Below, piece after piece: positions 50,691-59,591 of a DNA stretch of 64,000 nucleotides. The stretch's first letter is position 1; every line of letters begins with the position of its first letter. The notes under the pieces are model-generated. The model was given only the letters and a program-made list of their open reading frames with translations, had not been told where the DNA came from and made no database searches. The position numbers were made by a program, and so were the translations under genes. The stretch comes from Nitratidesulfovibrio sp. SRB-5 (GTDB lineage: Bacteria; Desulfobacterota; Desulfovibrionia; Desulfovibrionales; Desulfovibrionaceae), in assembly GCF_019931275.1 (NCBI RefSeq), contig NZ_JAIOTY010000002.1, positions 888,131-952,130 of the forward strand, written 5' to 3'.

Positions 50691-53600
50691 CTAGACGGGC
50701 GAGGCTACCCGGTTGCCCACCGTGTCCACGCCGGTGAGCTGCGACATGGCCGTCAGGTATTCCACGTTGCGATCCAGATAGAAGGCCAGGGGCTTGGAGA
50801 AGTTCTTGCCCACGATGCCGTCCACGAACAGCTGGCTCACCTCGCGCTCGCGGGTCAGCACCATCTGCGAGCGGGCCAGGATGGCCATTTCCTCCGGCGA
50901 CATTTCGCGCACCAGCAGTGAAAGCACGCTGCGCGCCCGTGGCTGGTACATCCAGAAGTACATCAGGTCCAGGGCGTTGATGATGATGGTGCGCTCCAGG
51001 TCTTCTGCCTCGGCCTCCACCGTGCGGATGAACTGCTTGGGCTGCGAGAGCATCTCCAGCACGTCTTCTTCGGGGAACCGCAGTTCCAGCCTGGAGAAGG
51101 CATCGAACAACTGGTACAGCTTGCTTTCGTAGTCCCAGCGGCGGATGCGCATGTTGTTGTTGCGGTCTGCGTAGCCTTCCACGGCACCGGCAATGGTGTC
51201 GGAAGCCATCTTGGAGATGACCGCCGCATAGGGCTGGATGAGTGCGGTGGGGTTGGGTACGTGCATCAGCACCAACAGTTCTACCACCATCTCGCTGTAG
51301 AGCAGTGAGGTGGGTATGGCCAGCACGCTGCGGAAGATGTTGCCGAGAACCGCCTCTTTGGGCAGGCCCCGGTAAATGTTGTGCGCGGCGATGTAGGCCC
51401 CGTTGGCAGCTGAAATGACGGCGTAGACCAGAGCGGGGTTGTTGCTCACCGTCAGTCCGAAGCCTTGTTCCAGCAATAGCACGCGGATGACGTTTTCCAG
51501 CAGTGGCACGGAAATGCCCGTGAACAGCAGCGAATCGCTTATCCTGCTCCAACTCACGTAGTCGTTCCAGCGCAACAGGGGAGAACGGCTTATGCCGCCG
51601 CCGCCCGTCACTGCCTGGATGACGTTGCGCACCCCGGTGATGCCGAACCATATGGTGGTCCACAACATGGCGGTGAGCAGGCTGTCCTGGGTCTGCATGA
51701 ACGAGAGCACCGCGGGGATGAATCCGGCCAGCACCTTCAGCGCGTTGGATACACCGGTGTTCAGGTAGCGCATGCCCATCCAGCGCTTGCACACCGCCCC
51801 GCCGCGCTGGTGCAGCGAAAGGCCGTTGCCGCCGCTGCGCGCGAAGCCCCCCAGGGTGGCGATGTTGCCGCGCGGGGTCACGCGCGAGGTGTCGGTGCGC
51901 ACCACCCATTCGCGCGACCGGCGAAAACCGAAGCGCGAACATCCCGGCAACCGCCGTATCAGGTTGACCAGCATGGAGCTGGGCAGCACGGGGGTGCGCC
52001 GCTCCAGCATGCTTTCGCGCAGGTACACCTCTGTGTGCACGGGGATGATCTGGCGCATGGTGTCGCGCGGGTCGTCGATCTGCTTCTGGGCGCGGGGCGG
52101 GAGCGTTTCGCGGAACACCAGCCCCATGCCGTGCACCCGGTGCGAGCGGCTGGTGGAGTCGCTGCCGATGCGCGACTTGAGCTGCACCGACTTGTAGAAC
52201 GCTTGCAACCGGGGAATGTTGCGGAGGATGCGGCGGAATTTTTCGCAGCGTTCGGCGGCGTTTTCCGCGCCGGATTCCGCACCGGATTCCGCGTAGTCGC
52301 GGATCAGCGCGCGGATGAGCCGCTTCAGCCGTGGCGCGCTGCCGCTGTTGATGGCCAGTTGCAGTTCGTTGATGGCGCGGATGTTGGCCACGTGGGCCTC
52401 GTCGCCTTCCGCCCAGTCCTTGAGGTTGAACAGTTCGAGGTGGGTGATCAGCCCCTCGCAGTCCCACAGCAGCTCGAGCACGTCGGCCACGGTGAGTTCC
52501 GAGAGGTTCAGGGTGATGCGGTAGCCGCTGTGCAGGCTGGTCAGCCAGTCCAGCAGGGCGCGGGGGGGCGTGCGCAGGATGTCGGGCACGTCGGCCCCCT
52601 CGTGGGGCACGAAGGCAGAAGGGATGTCCGGGTTGCAGGACGGGGCCAGCCACAGGTCGTGCACGGTCTCGGCGTCCAGCGCGTCCAGTCGCTGCACCAG
52701 GGCCTCTATGGCCTCGCGATCGGGCTGGGTGGCGATGGCCCATTCGTCGCGCAGTTCCTCGACGCGCCCCTGCAGGGCGGGCACCAGCCGCTTGTGGATG
52801 AATTCCGCCAGGTGCAGCAGCGAGGGCTGCCCGGTGCCCACGAAGGCCAGGAACTCTTCGCGGTGCAGGGGTTCCAGGGTCAGGCCGAATTCGTCGTTGA
52901 TGGTGCGGCGGTGGCGCTCGTTGTAGCGGCGCAGCACCTGCAAGACGTATTCCGCGAGATATTGCGAGGCCTTGCGGCCTTCCTGCATCAGATGCTGGGT
53001 GGGTGTTTCCTCCAGAAACGACAGAAACCCCTGCGAATCGGAAAAGCCGCGCGGCACCCAGATGAGTTCCGCGTACTTGTTGCGCGCCGGTACCCGGAAT
53101 TCCACCCCGATGCGGACGGAAACCCCCATGATGTCGGCTGCCTGCATCAGCTCGCGTGCGGCCGAGGACTCCACGAAGTTGTAATAGATGACCGTAAGGT
53201 GCCGAATGCCCTTGATCCACGCATCCATGATGAGGTGCGTGGGATTCTTGCGGCCCTTGGTGTTGGCATCGTGCACGTGGTTGTCGAAGGCCAGCTGGTT
53301 CCATTCTTCCGGCATTTCCAGCAGGTGATACTGGGCCAGCAGGTCGCGCACGATGCGCGGCTTGCCCGATGCGGCGCGCCGGAAATCGTGCGCCAGCTTG
53401 AGCTGGCGGCAGGTGTCGCCGTGGGCACGCACAAGATCCTTCATGATCTGGATGAGCACGCGCGCCGTGTTGCGGCGCAGGCCGGTCTGCGCACTGTACA
53501 GCACCTCGTCGCGCAGGGTCTGGAGGGCCAGCAGGCGGTCTTCCGCCAGACCCGCTTCCAGCGAGTCCAGCAGGTTGATCACCGCGTAGGCCACGCGCAG

Positions 53601-53762
53601 TTCGCGCGAGACGGAAAGCTCCTTGATGCCGTGCGGATGCAGGCTGGCGTCGAACAGCTTGCGCACGAAGGGGCTGGGAGTGCGGGCCTTCTCCAGCACC
53701 TTGTTGACCATGAGCAACAGCTCGTGGTCCTGCTGATCGAAGAAAAGTGTGCGAAATGCCAT
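50691..53762 (-). CDS. Large membrane protein of unknown function
   Basis: A 1023-residue protein with no domain I can name with confidence. The N-terminal 520 residues are soluble and partly repeat-helical; a segment LIMDAWIKGIRHLTVIYYNF...AADIMGVSVRIGVEFRV has the look of a PHP-type or TIM-barrel metal hydrolase core. From about residue 660 four or more hydrophobic segments appear (VLAGFIPAVLSFMQ; LLFTGISVPLLENVIRVLLL; PALVYAVISAANGAYIAAHN; SVLAIPTSLLYSEMVVELLVL), then a 200-residue helical tail. Codon use matches neighbouring genes. It is a single-gene unit with its own terminator. Confidence 0.7.
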   Translation of the reverse strand: MAFRTLFFDQQDHELLLMVNKVLEKARTPSPFVRKLFDASLHPHGIKELSVSRELRVAYAVINLLDSLEAGLAEDRLLALQTLRDEVLYSAQTGLRRNTARVLIQIMKDLVRAHGDTCRQLKLAHDFRRAASGKPRIVRDLLAQYHLLEMPEEWNQLAFDNHVHDANTKGRKNPTHLIMDAWIKGIRHLTVIYYNFVESSAARELMQAADIMGVSVRIGVEFRVPARNKYAELIWVPRGFSDSQGFLSFLEETPTQHLMQEGRKASQYLAEYVLQVLRRYNERHRRTINDEFGLTLEPLHREEFLAFVGTGQPSLLHLAEFIHKRLVPALQGRVEELRDEWAIATQPDREAIEALVQRLDALDAETVHDLWLAPSCNPDIPSAFVPHEGADVPDILRTPPRALLDWLTSLHSGYRITLNLSELTVADVLELLWDCEGLITHLELFNLKDWAEGDEAHVANIRAINELQLAINSGSAPRLKRLIRALIRDYAESGAESGAENAAERCEKFRRILRNIPRLQAFYKSVQLKSRIGSDSTSRSHRVHGMGLVFRETLPPRAQKQIDDPRDTMRQIIPVHTEVYLRESMLERRTPVLPSSMLVNLIRRLPGCSRFGFRRSREWVVRTDTSRVTPRGNIATLGGFARSGGNGLSLHQRGGAVCKRWMGMRYLNTGVSNALKVLAGFIPAVLSFMQTQDSLLTAMLWTTIWFGITGVRNVIQAVTGGGGISRSPLLRWNDYVSWSRISDSLLFTGISVPLLENVIRVLLLEQGFGLTVSNNPALVYAVISAANGAYIAAHNIYRGLPKEAVLGNIFRSVLAIPTSLLYSEMVVELLVLMHVPNPTALIQPYAAVISKMASDTIAGAVEGYADRNNNMRIRRWDYESKLYQLFDAFSRLELRFPEEDVLEMLSQPKQFIRTVEAEAEDLERTIIINALDLMYFWMYQPRARSVLSLLVREMSPEEMAILARSQMVLTREREVSQLFVDGIVGKNFSKPLAFYLDRNVEYLTAMSQLTGVDTVGNRVASPV

Positions 53763-53994
53763 GGATATGTCGCAGTGACGTCGTGCGTCCGTGAAGGTTG
53801 CGATGTTTTCGGCAGCCGAGGCCTGGCGATGACGGGAACGACGGGGCGAGCCTTCGTGATTTCGGGAGGTTCCCGTTCATGCATTGTTACGGAAAGGTTA
53901 CGGCGCCGTCAATCGGGCACGCGACCGGCGCCAGGCAACGCACCGTCGATGCAGGGAAAGCCGTGCGCGCGGTGCGGGGTGAGGGATGCCGGGG

Positions 53995-54960
53995 CTAGGC
54001 GTGCTGGTCGCCGTACAGGTAGGCGGTGCCGCTGGCCACGTGGCGCACCGTGCCGCCTATCCATGCCTCTGGTGTCAGGCCGTCGCGGCGGCTGACCGAA
54101 ACGCGAATGGTGGCGCCGCTGGGCTGGCGCACCGCCAGTGCCGTCTCGCCGCCGGTCGCGGCGGCCCGGTGCAGGCCGTAGGCCAGCGAGCCGGATCCGC
54201 AGGCGGATTCGAGAAGGATGCTGTCGGTGTCGCGCACCCGGACCACAGGGGTGATGGAGGGGGCCGCCAGGGGGCCGTGGTGCCAGATGCAACCGGCCGC
54301 GGGTTCGTCCTCCAGACCGTGGCGGGCAATGAGCACGCGGGCCTGGGCCTGCCAGTCGTCGGGGAAGGGGTGCACGGAGGCGTCCAGAAGCAGGTGGACG
54401 ATGCCCGGCAAGCGCACCAGTTCCAGTCCTTCGGCCAGCGGCTGCACCAGTTGGAACGCCGCGCCGTCCTGATCCGCCCGTTTCGGAACCGTTACCGCCG
54501 CCTCCGCCGATCCTGCCAATGCATGGGGCTCCGCCCCCTCTGCCGACGCGGGGCGCGTGGCGGAGGCGAAGGCGAAGGCCGGCAGGGGCATGCGCACGGC
54601 GGCATCCGGGCCGTGCGGGGTCTGCACCACCCGTACCGGCAGGGTGCCGGATACGCCGGAACTGGCAATGGCCCCGGACATGAGCCCGCCGGGCCCGACA
54701 TGCAGCACGCGCTTCAGCGCCAGCAGCGCGGCCAGCGAGCGACAGGCGTTGCCGCAGAATTCGCCGCCCATCATGTCGATACGCGGGTATGCGCCAGCCA
54801 GCGTGACAAAGCCCACCTGCTCGGCGTGCACGTGGTGCTCTCCCATCAGTTCCGCCGCCACGGCGGCGCGCAGGGGCGCGGGCACCGGATCGGTGACGAG
54901 AATGGTGGTGTTGCCGCCGGGGCTGAACTTGTGGAAGCGCAGGGCGCTCTGGTGGTGCAT
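53995..54960 (-). CDS. DapF-fold epimerase / PLP-independent amino acid racemase
   Basis: A 321-residue protein (ATG at 54960; an in-frame ATG at 54984 adds eight residues). It has two half-domains, each with a catalytic cysteine: MMGGEFCGNACRSLAALLAL and ILLESACGSGSLAYGLHRA, the pair that acts as base and acid in diaminopimelate epimerase and in related racemases such as CntK (histidine racemase). The first motif lacks the NxxxGxMCGNG form of true DapF, so the substrate is probably not diaminopimelate. It lies divergent to livK, hinting at amino-acid metabolism. Confidence 0.75.
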   Translation of the reverse strand: MHHQSALRFHKFSPGGNTTILVTDPVPAPLRAAVAAELMGEHHVHAEQVGFVTLAGAYPRIDMMGGEFCGNACRSLAALLALKRVLHVGPGGLMSGAIASSGVSGTLPVRVVQTPHGPDAAVRMPLPAFAFASATRPASAEGAEPHALAGSAEAAVTVPKRADQDGAAFQLVQPLAEGLELVRLPGIVHLLLDASVHPFPDDWQAQARVLIARHGLEDEPAAGCIWHHGPLAAPSITPVVRVRDTDSILLESACGSGSLAYGLHRAAATGGETALAVRQPSGATIRVSVSRRDGLTPEAWIGGTVRHVASGTAYLYGDQHA

Positions 54961-54984
54961 GGCGAGAATGGGTTGAATGAACAA

Positions 54985-55334
54985 TCTTGTCGTGTCAAGT
55001 GGGCGCGACCACGTGGGGGCAGGCGGGGTGCCGGGCCGAAAATCCGGTCAAAGTTGCGGAACATGCCGGATTACCACGGCATACCGGCAAGTAGGGCGGC
55101 GCGGGGCCACGTGGCGTCCCCTGACGCACGGCATGTTGTGCATGATGCCTTATGGCCATCTAACTGTCCAGCATGACGGGATAAAATTCAATAACAAAAT
55201 GGTAAAATAGTAACATACTGAAATAATGTCAGTTTTACAAAAAAGACATTATTGAAGAAAGCGGTTCCCTTCATGGTCTGATTGCGATACTAAACCGCTA
55301 TCCAAAACCCTAGTTTCCCTGCGAGGAGGCAAAG
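54985..55334. promoter_or_regulatory. livK upstream control region
   Basis: AT-rich from about 55160 to 55320, unlike its surroundings. The minus strand has TTGACA at 55000-54995, a possible -35 for the racemase-like gene. A perfect inverted repeat AATAATGTC-N14-GACATTATT (55222-55230 and 55245-55253) lies 80-110 bases before livK and may be an operator or leader hairpin. Confidence 0.5.
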
Positions 55335-56498
55335 ATGAAGAAGACAGTATTGCTCGTGCTGGCACTTCTGCTGGTGCTGTCGGGCCAGGCGTTCGCCGCC
55401 GACACCATCAAGCTCGGCTTCGTCATTCCCCTGACCGGTGACATCCCCAAGGTGGGCGAGGCCTCGAAGTTTGCCGCCGAAATGCTGCGCGAAGAAATCA
55501 ACGGCAAGGGCGGCCTGGATGTGGGTGGCAAGAAGTACAAGCTCGAATTCGTGTTCGAGGACAACGAAGCCAAGCCCGAATCCGCCGTCAACGCCATGCT
55601 GAAGGTCATCGAGCGCGACCAAGTGCTGGCCGTGGTCGGCCCGCAGTCGTCCAAGCAGGCCGTGCCCGCCGGCGGCGTTGCCAACGACAACGAAACCCCG
55701 ATGATCTCGCCCTGGTCCACCAACCCGGATACCACCAAGGGCCGCCCCTGGGTGTTCCGCGCCGCCTTCCTGGATCCCTTCCAGGCCCCCGTGGTGGCCA
55801 ACTTCGCCACCAAGCAGTTCAAGGCCAAGAAGGCCGCCGTGCTGTTCGACATCTCCAACGACTACTCGAAGGGCCTTGCCGAGTTCTTCAAGGCGGAGTG
55901 GGAGAAGATGCACGGCGCCGGTTCCGTGGTGGGCATGGAATCGCACGGCACCAAGGACCAGGACTTCTCGGCCCAGCTGACCAAGGTCGTCGCCGCCAAG
56001 CCCGACTTCATCTTCCTGCCTGAGAACTACAACATCGTCGCCCTCATCGTGAAGCAGGCGCGCGACCTTGGCTACAAGGGTCCGTTCATGGGCTCCGACG
56101 CCTGGGGTTCCGCCGAGCTGATGGACCTGTGCGGCAAGGAATGCGTGGGCCAGTACTTCTCCACCCACTACGCCGCCGCTGGCGCCACCGGCGCCACCAA
56201 GGAATTCATCGACAAGTACAACAACAAGTACGGCTACATCCCCGACGACGTGGCCGCGCTGACCTGGGACGCCACCCGTCTCGTGCTTCAGGCCATCCAG
56301 AGCGTGGGCAAGGTTGACTCCGATACCCGCAAGATGCGCAAGGCCGTGCGCGACGCCATGGTCAACATCAAGAGCTTCGACGGCATCACCGGCAAGATGA
56401 GCTTCGACGAAAACCGCGACCCCATCAAGTGCGCCGTGGTCGTCAAGATCAGCGAGAAGGGCGAATTCACCTTCGCCGAATCGGTCTGCCCCAAGTAG
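55335..56498 (+). CDS. livK: Branched-chain amino acid ABC transporter, substrate-binding protein
   Basis: A 387-residue periplasmic binding protein; GAGGAGG before the ATG. Signal MKKTVLLVLALLLVLSGQAFA, then the family 5 fold DTIKLGFVIPLTGDIPKVGE, LEFVFEDNEAKPESAVNAMLKVIERDQVLAVVGPQSS (given in part), a VFRAAFLDPFQAPVVANFA ligand loop and PDFIFLPENYNIVALIVKQARDLG. It delivers leucine-type amino acids, or a related ligand, to LivHMGF encoded just downstream. A terminator after it probably lets it be made in excess. Confidence 0.96.
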   Translation: MKKTVLLVLALLLVLSGQAFAADTIKLGFVIPLTGDIPKVGEASKFAAEMLREEINGKGGLDVGGKKYKLEFVFEDNEAKPESAVNAMLKVIERDQVLAVVGPQSSKQAVPAGGVANDNETPMISPWSTNPDTTKGRPWVFRAAFLDPFQAPVVANFATKQFKAKKAAVLFDISNDYSKGLAEFFKAEWEKMHGAGSVVGMESHGTKDQDFSAQLTKVVAAKPDFIFLPENYNIVALIVKQARDLGYKGPFMGSDAWGSAELMDLCGKECVGQYFSTHYAAAGATGATKEFIDKYNNKYGYIPDDVAALTWDATRLVLQAIQSVGKVDSDTRKMRKAVRDAMVNIKSFDGITGKMSFDENRDPIKCAVVVKISEKGEFTFAESVCPK

Positions 56499-56508
56499 TA
56501 TGATGAAT

Positions 56509-56542
56509 CCCCGCGCGGCCCTCTGGCCGCGCGGGGCCTTTT
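56509..56542 (+). terminator. Intercistronic terminator between livK and livH
   Basis: CCCCGCGCGGCC (56509-56520) and GGCCGCGCGGGG (56525-56536), perfect 12-base stem with CTCT loop and CCTTTT after. Partial termination here would favour livK over the membrane subunits. Confidence 0.9.
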
Positions 56543-56649
56543 CCGCCGCACGCACAGCGCGGCTTCCGCTTCCATCCGCGCCGCCCCTGCGGCGTGCCGG
56601 GTTGCCGCCCGGCCAAGGTGCCGCCCTGCGCGGGTTCCCATCCGGAACC

Positions 56650-56664
56650 TGGCACCTGTGAAGC
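56650..56664 (+). promoter_or_regulatory. Possible sigma-54 promoter upstream of livH
   Basis: TGGCACCTGTGAAGC has the required GG-N10-GC with a perfect -24 element but AAGC at -12 instead of TTGC. It lies 120 bases before livH. Confidence 0.3.
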
Positions 56665-56783
56665 GGAACATACGAATCACCTTTCACGGACGGCGCGCAC
56701 GACGCGCCGCCCGTGTTCTGCCCCCCTGACGCGTGCACGGCGCGCGCCAAGGGGCAAACCGTTCCACGGAGGGTTTCGGGACT

Positions 56784-57704
56784 GTGGAAATCTTCATCCA
56801 GAACCTGTTCAACGCGCTCCAGTGGGGCAGCTTCTACGCACTGATCGCCCTGGGCTACACCCTGGTGTACGGCGTGCTGCTGCTCATCAACTTCGCCCAC
56901 GGCGACATATTCATGGTGGGCGCGTACATCGCATTTTTCGTCTCTTCGCTGCTGCTGGGCGACCTTATGGGCGTATTCAACCTGCCCGGCTGGGCCGCGC
57001 TGGCGCTGACCGTGCCGCTGACCATGCTGCTTACCGCCGGGGTCGGCGTGACGCTGGAGCGCATCGCCTACCGCCCCCTGCGGCGCAAGGGCGCGCACCG
57101 TCTGTACGTGGTCATCACCGCCCTGATGTGCGGGCTTATCCTTGAAAACGGCAACCTCGCCCTGCTGGGCGCCAGCCGCCGCAAGCTGCCCGACATGGTG
57201 GACAAGGTGGTGTACACCTTCGGCTCCGTGTCGGTGACCAACCTGAAAGTGTGGGTCATCATCACGGCGTTCCTGGTGTTCTTCCTGCTGCAATTCATCG
57301 TCACGCGCACCCGCATCGGCATGGCCATGCGCGCGGTGGCGTGGGACAAGTTCGCGCTGCCGCTGATGGGCATTCCGCTGGATTCGATCATCGTGTTCAC
57401 CTTCGTGCTGGGGTCGGGCTTTGCGGGCCTTGCCGGGCTGCTCTTCGCCATGTCCTACCCCATCCTCGATCCCTACATGGGCGCCATGGTGGGCTGGAAG
57501 GCCTTCATCGCGGCGGTGGTGGGCGGCATCGGCGACATTCGCGGGGCGTTCATCGGCGGCTTTCTGCTGGCGTTCATCGAGATCATGGTGGCGGCGTTCC
57601 TGCCCTCTACCTTCAGGGACCTGTTCGCCTTCACCATCCTGCTGATGATCCTGTGGCAACGGCCCACCGGTCTCTTCGGCGTGGCAAAGACCACCAAGAT
57701 CTAA
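56784..57704 (+). CDS. livH: Branched-chain amino acid ABC permease LivH
   Basis: A 306-residue permease with about eight membrane helices. The GTG at 56784 with ACGGAGGG upstream is chosen, giving the usual N-terminus VEIFIQNLFNALQWGSFYALIALGYTLVYG. Family marks include LLINFAHGDIFMVGAY and the cytoplasmic loop TRTRIGMAMRAVAWDKFALPLMGI, which contacts the ATPases. Works with LivM, LivG and LivF encoded downstream. Confidence 0.95.
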   Translation: MEIFIQNLFNALQWGSFYALIALGYTLVYGVLLLINFAHGDIFMVGAYIAFFVSSLLLGDLMGVFNLPGWAALALTVPLTMLLTAGVGVTLERIAYRPLRRKGAHRLYVVITALMCGLILENGNLALLGASRRKLPDMVDKVVYTFGSVSVTNLKVWVIITAFLVFFLLQFIVTRTRIGMAMRAVAWDKFALPLMGIPLDSIIVFTFVLGSGFAGLAGLLFAMSYPILDPYMGAMVGWKAFIAAVVGGIGDIRGAFIGGFLLAFIEIMVAAFLPSTFRDLFAFTILLMILWQRPTGLFGVAKTTKI

Positions 57705-57734
57705 CCCGCGACGCACGCCAGAGGATACGCGAAC

Positions 57735-58811
57735 ATGCAGAAATACACCCTCAACGCCGCACTGGCGGCGCTGTGCCTTGGCCTTGTGCTGCTGGCGCAG
57801 TTCAACGTCATAGACCAGTACACCCAGACGGTGCTCATGTTCATGGGCATCAACATCATCTTCGCCAGCAGCCTGAACGTCGTGAACGGCTACATGGGCG
57901 AGTTCTCGTGCGGGCACGCCGGGTTCATGTGCGTGGGCGCCTACGCCTCGTCGGTGCTTTCGGTGGTGCTGTTCACCTCCAACAAGCTGGTGGGCGACGC
58001 GCTGCTGCCGCCGGAACTGGCCCCCATGCTGTTCCCCGTGGTGCTGATCGTGGCCGGGCTTGTCTCGTCGGTGTTCGGCCTGCTGGTGGCGCTGCCCTCG
58101 TTCCGCACGCGCGGCGACTACCTGGCCATCATCACCATCGCCGCCAACTACATCGTCATTTCGGTCATCGAGAACTTGGACATCATCGGCGGCCCGCGTG
58201 GCTTTCACGGCATGAAGCGGGTCATCAACGGCATGCGCGACATGGTGGACATCCCCTGGATGTTCATCTGGGTGATTCTGGGCACGCTGTTCTCGGTGTG
58301 GCTGCTGCGCCGCCTGGTCAACTCCACGTACGGCAAGGGCATTTCCGCCGTGTGCCAGGACGAGGTGGCCGCCGAGATCATGAGCGTGGACACCAACCAC
58401 GTGAAGCTGGTGGCCTTCATGGTGTCGTCCGGCCTCGCCGGGGTGGCCGGTGCGCTGTACGCCCACGTGTACGGCTACGTGAACCCGCAGGCCTTCAACA
58501 TCCTGAAGTCCACGGAAGGCCTGGTCATGGTCTACCTTGGCGGCATGGCCTCGCTGTCCGGTTCGGTCATGGCGGCCATCCTGTTCACGCTGCTGCTCGA
58601 ATCGCTGCGCTTCGTCATTCCCGGTCTGGATGCGGCCCTGCACGCGGTCAACCTGTTGCCCGCCGGGTACGAACTGAGCCAGGTGTGGAAGTGGGTGCTC
58701 ATCCCGCTCATCCTCATCCTGCTCATGCAGTTCCGGCCCGAAGGCATCATGGGCAACCGCGAGCTTTCGGGCGTTTTCCCGAAGCTGCGCCGCTTCTACA
58801 CGTTCAAATAG
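57735..58811 (+). CDS. livM: Branched-chain amino acid ABC permease LivM
   Basis: A 358-residue permease starting 30 bases after livH. INIIFASSLNVVNGYMGEFSCGHAGFMCVGAYASSVLSV (given in part) is the LivM hallmark; the EAA-like loop is STYGKGISAVCQDEVAAEIMSVDTNHVKLVAF. It carries about ten hydrophobic segments. It forms the heteromeric channel with LivH. Confidence 0.95.
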   Translation: MQKYTLNAALAALCLGLVLLAQFNVIDQYTQTVLMFMGINIIFASSLNVVNGYMGEFSCGHAGFMCVGAYASSVLSVVLFTSNKLVGDALLPPELAPMLFPVVLIVAGLVSSVFGLLVALPSFRTRGDYLAIITIAANYIVISVIENLDIIGGPRGFHGMKRVINGMRDMVDIPWMFIWVILGTLFSVWLLRRLVNSTYGKGISAVCQDEVAAEIMSVDTNHVKLVAFMVSSGLAGVAGALYAHVYGYVNPQAFNILKSTEGLVMVYLGGMASLSGSVMAAILFTLLLESLRFVIPGLDAALHAVNLLPAGYELSQVWKWVLIPLILILLMQFRPEGIMGNRELSGVFPKLRRFYTFK

Positions 58812-58823
58812 GGGAACGAGGAC

Positions 58824-59591
58824 ATGCCGCTGCTTGAAATGAAAGGCGTGACGCAACGCTTCGGCGGGTTGCAGGCCGTTTCCGACTTCAACATATCGCT
58901 GGAAGAGCGCAAGCTCATCGCGCTTATCGGTCCCAACGGCGCGGGCAAGACCACGGTGTTCAACCTGGTCTCCGGGTTCTACCAGCCCACCGAAGGGCAG
59001 ATCATCTTCGACGGCCAGCCCACGGCCGGCCTGCGCCCGCATCAGGTGACGGCGCGGGGCATTGCCCGCACCTTCCAGAACATCCGGCTGTGGCACGAGA
59101 TGAGCGTGCTGGACAACATCCGCATCGCCCAGCATCACCGCCTTGGCTACACCATCTGGGACGCCTTTCTGCGTACCGGCCGTTTTACCAGAAGCGAAGG
59201 CAACATCGACGCCATCGCCTGGGAAATGCTGGAGGCCATGGACCTGAAGGACGCCGCGCACGAACTGCCCCGCAACCTGCCCTACGGGTTGCAGCGCCGG
59301 GTGGAGATTGCCCGCGCCATGTCCATCAGGCCGAAGCTGCTGCTGCTGGACGAACCGGCGGCGGGGCTGAACTCGGCGGACGTGGACGGGCTGATCAAGC
59401 TCATCCGCTGGATTCACGACGAGTTCGACATCGCCATCTGGATGATCGAACACCAGATGAAGGTGGTCATGAGCCTGTGCGAATGGATCAAGGTCATCGA
59501 TTTCGGTAGCACCATTGCCGAAGGAACGCCGGAGGAAATCCAGTCCAACCCGGTGGTCATCAAGGCATACCTGGGAGACGATACGATCTGA
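58824..59591 (+). CDS. livG: Branched-chain amino acid ABC ATPase LivG
   Basis: A 255-residue ATPase. Walker A GPNGAGKTT, Q-loop in FQNIRLWHEMS, a degenerate signature LPYGLQRRVEIARAM as usual for LivG, and Walker B LLLLDEPAAGLN; H-loop in IEHQMKVV. Its stop overlaps the livF start by one base (TGATG), so the two ATPases are translated together. Confidence 0.96.
   Translation: MPLLEMKGVTQRFGGLQAVSDFNISLEERKLIALIGPNGAGKTTVFNLVSGFYQPTEGQIIFDGQPTAGLRPHQVTARGIARTFQNIRLWHEMSVLDNIRIAQHHRLGYTIWDAFLRTGRFTRSEGNIDAIAWEMLEAMDLKDAAHELPRNLPYGLQRRVEIARAMSIRPKLLLLDEPAAGLNSADVDGLIKLIRWIHDEFDIAIWMIEHQMKVVMSLCEWIKVIDFGSTIAEGTPEEIQSNPVVIKAYLGDDTI

Noticed and set aside
51810-54095. 761-codon open frame on the plus strand
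   Set aside because: Antisense shadow of the 1023-residue protein; no initiation site and low-complexity composition.
55290-59453. 1387-codon open frame on the minus strand opposite livKHMG
   Set aside because: The opposite strand encodes a complete liv operon with all motifs; the shadow has the Val/His/Gln-rich composition typical of antisense frames.
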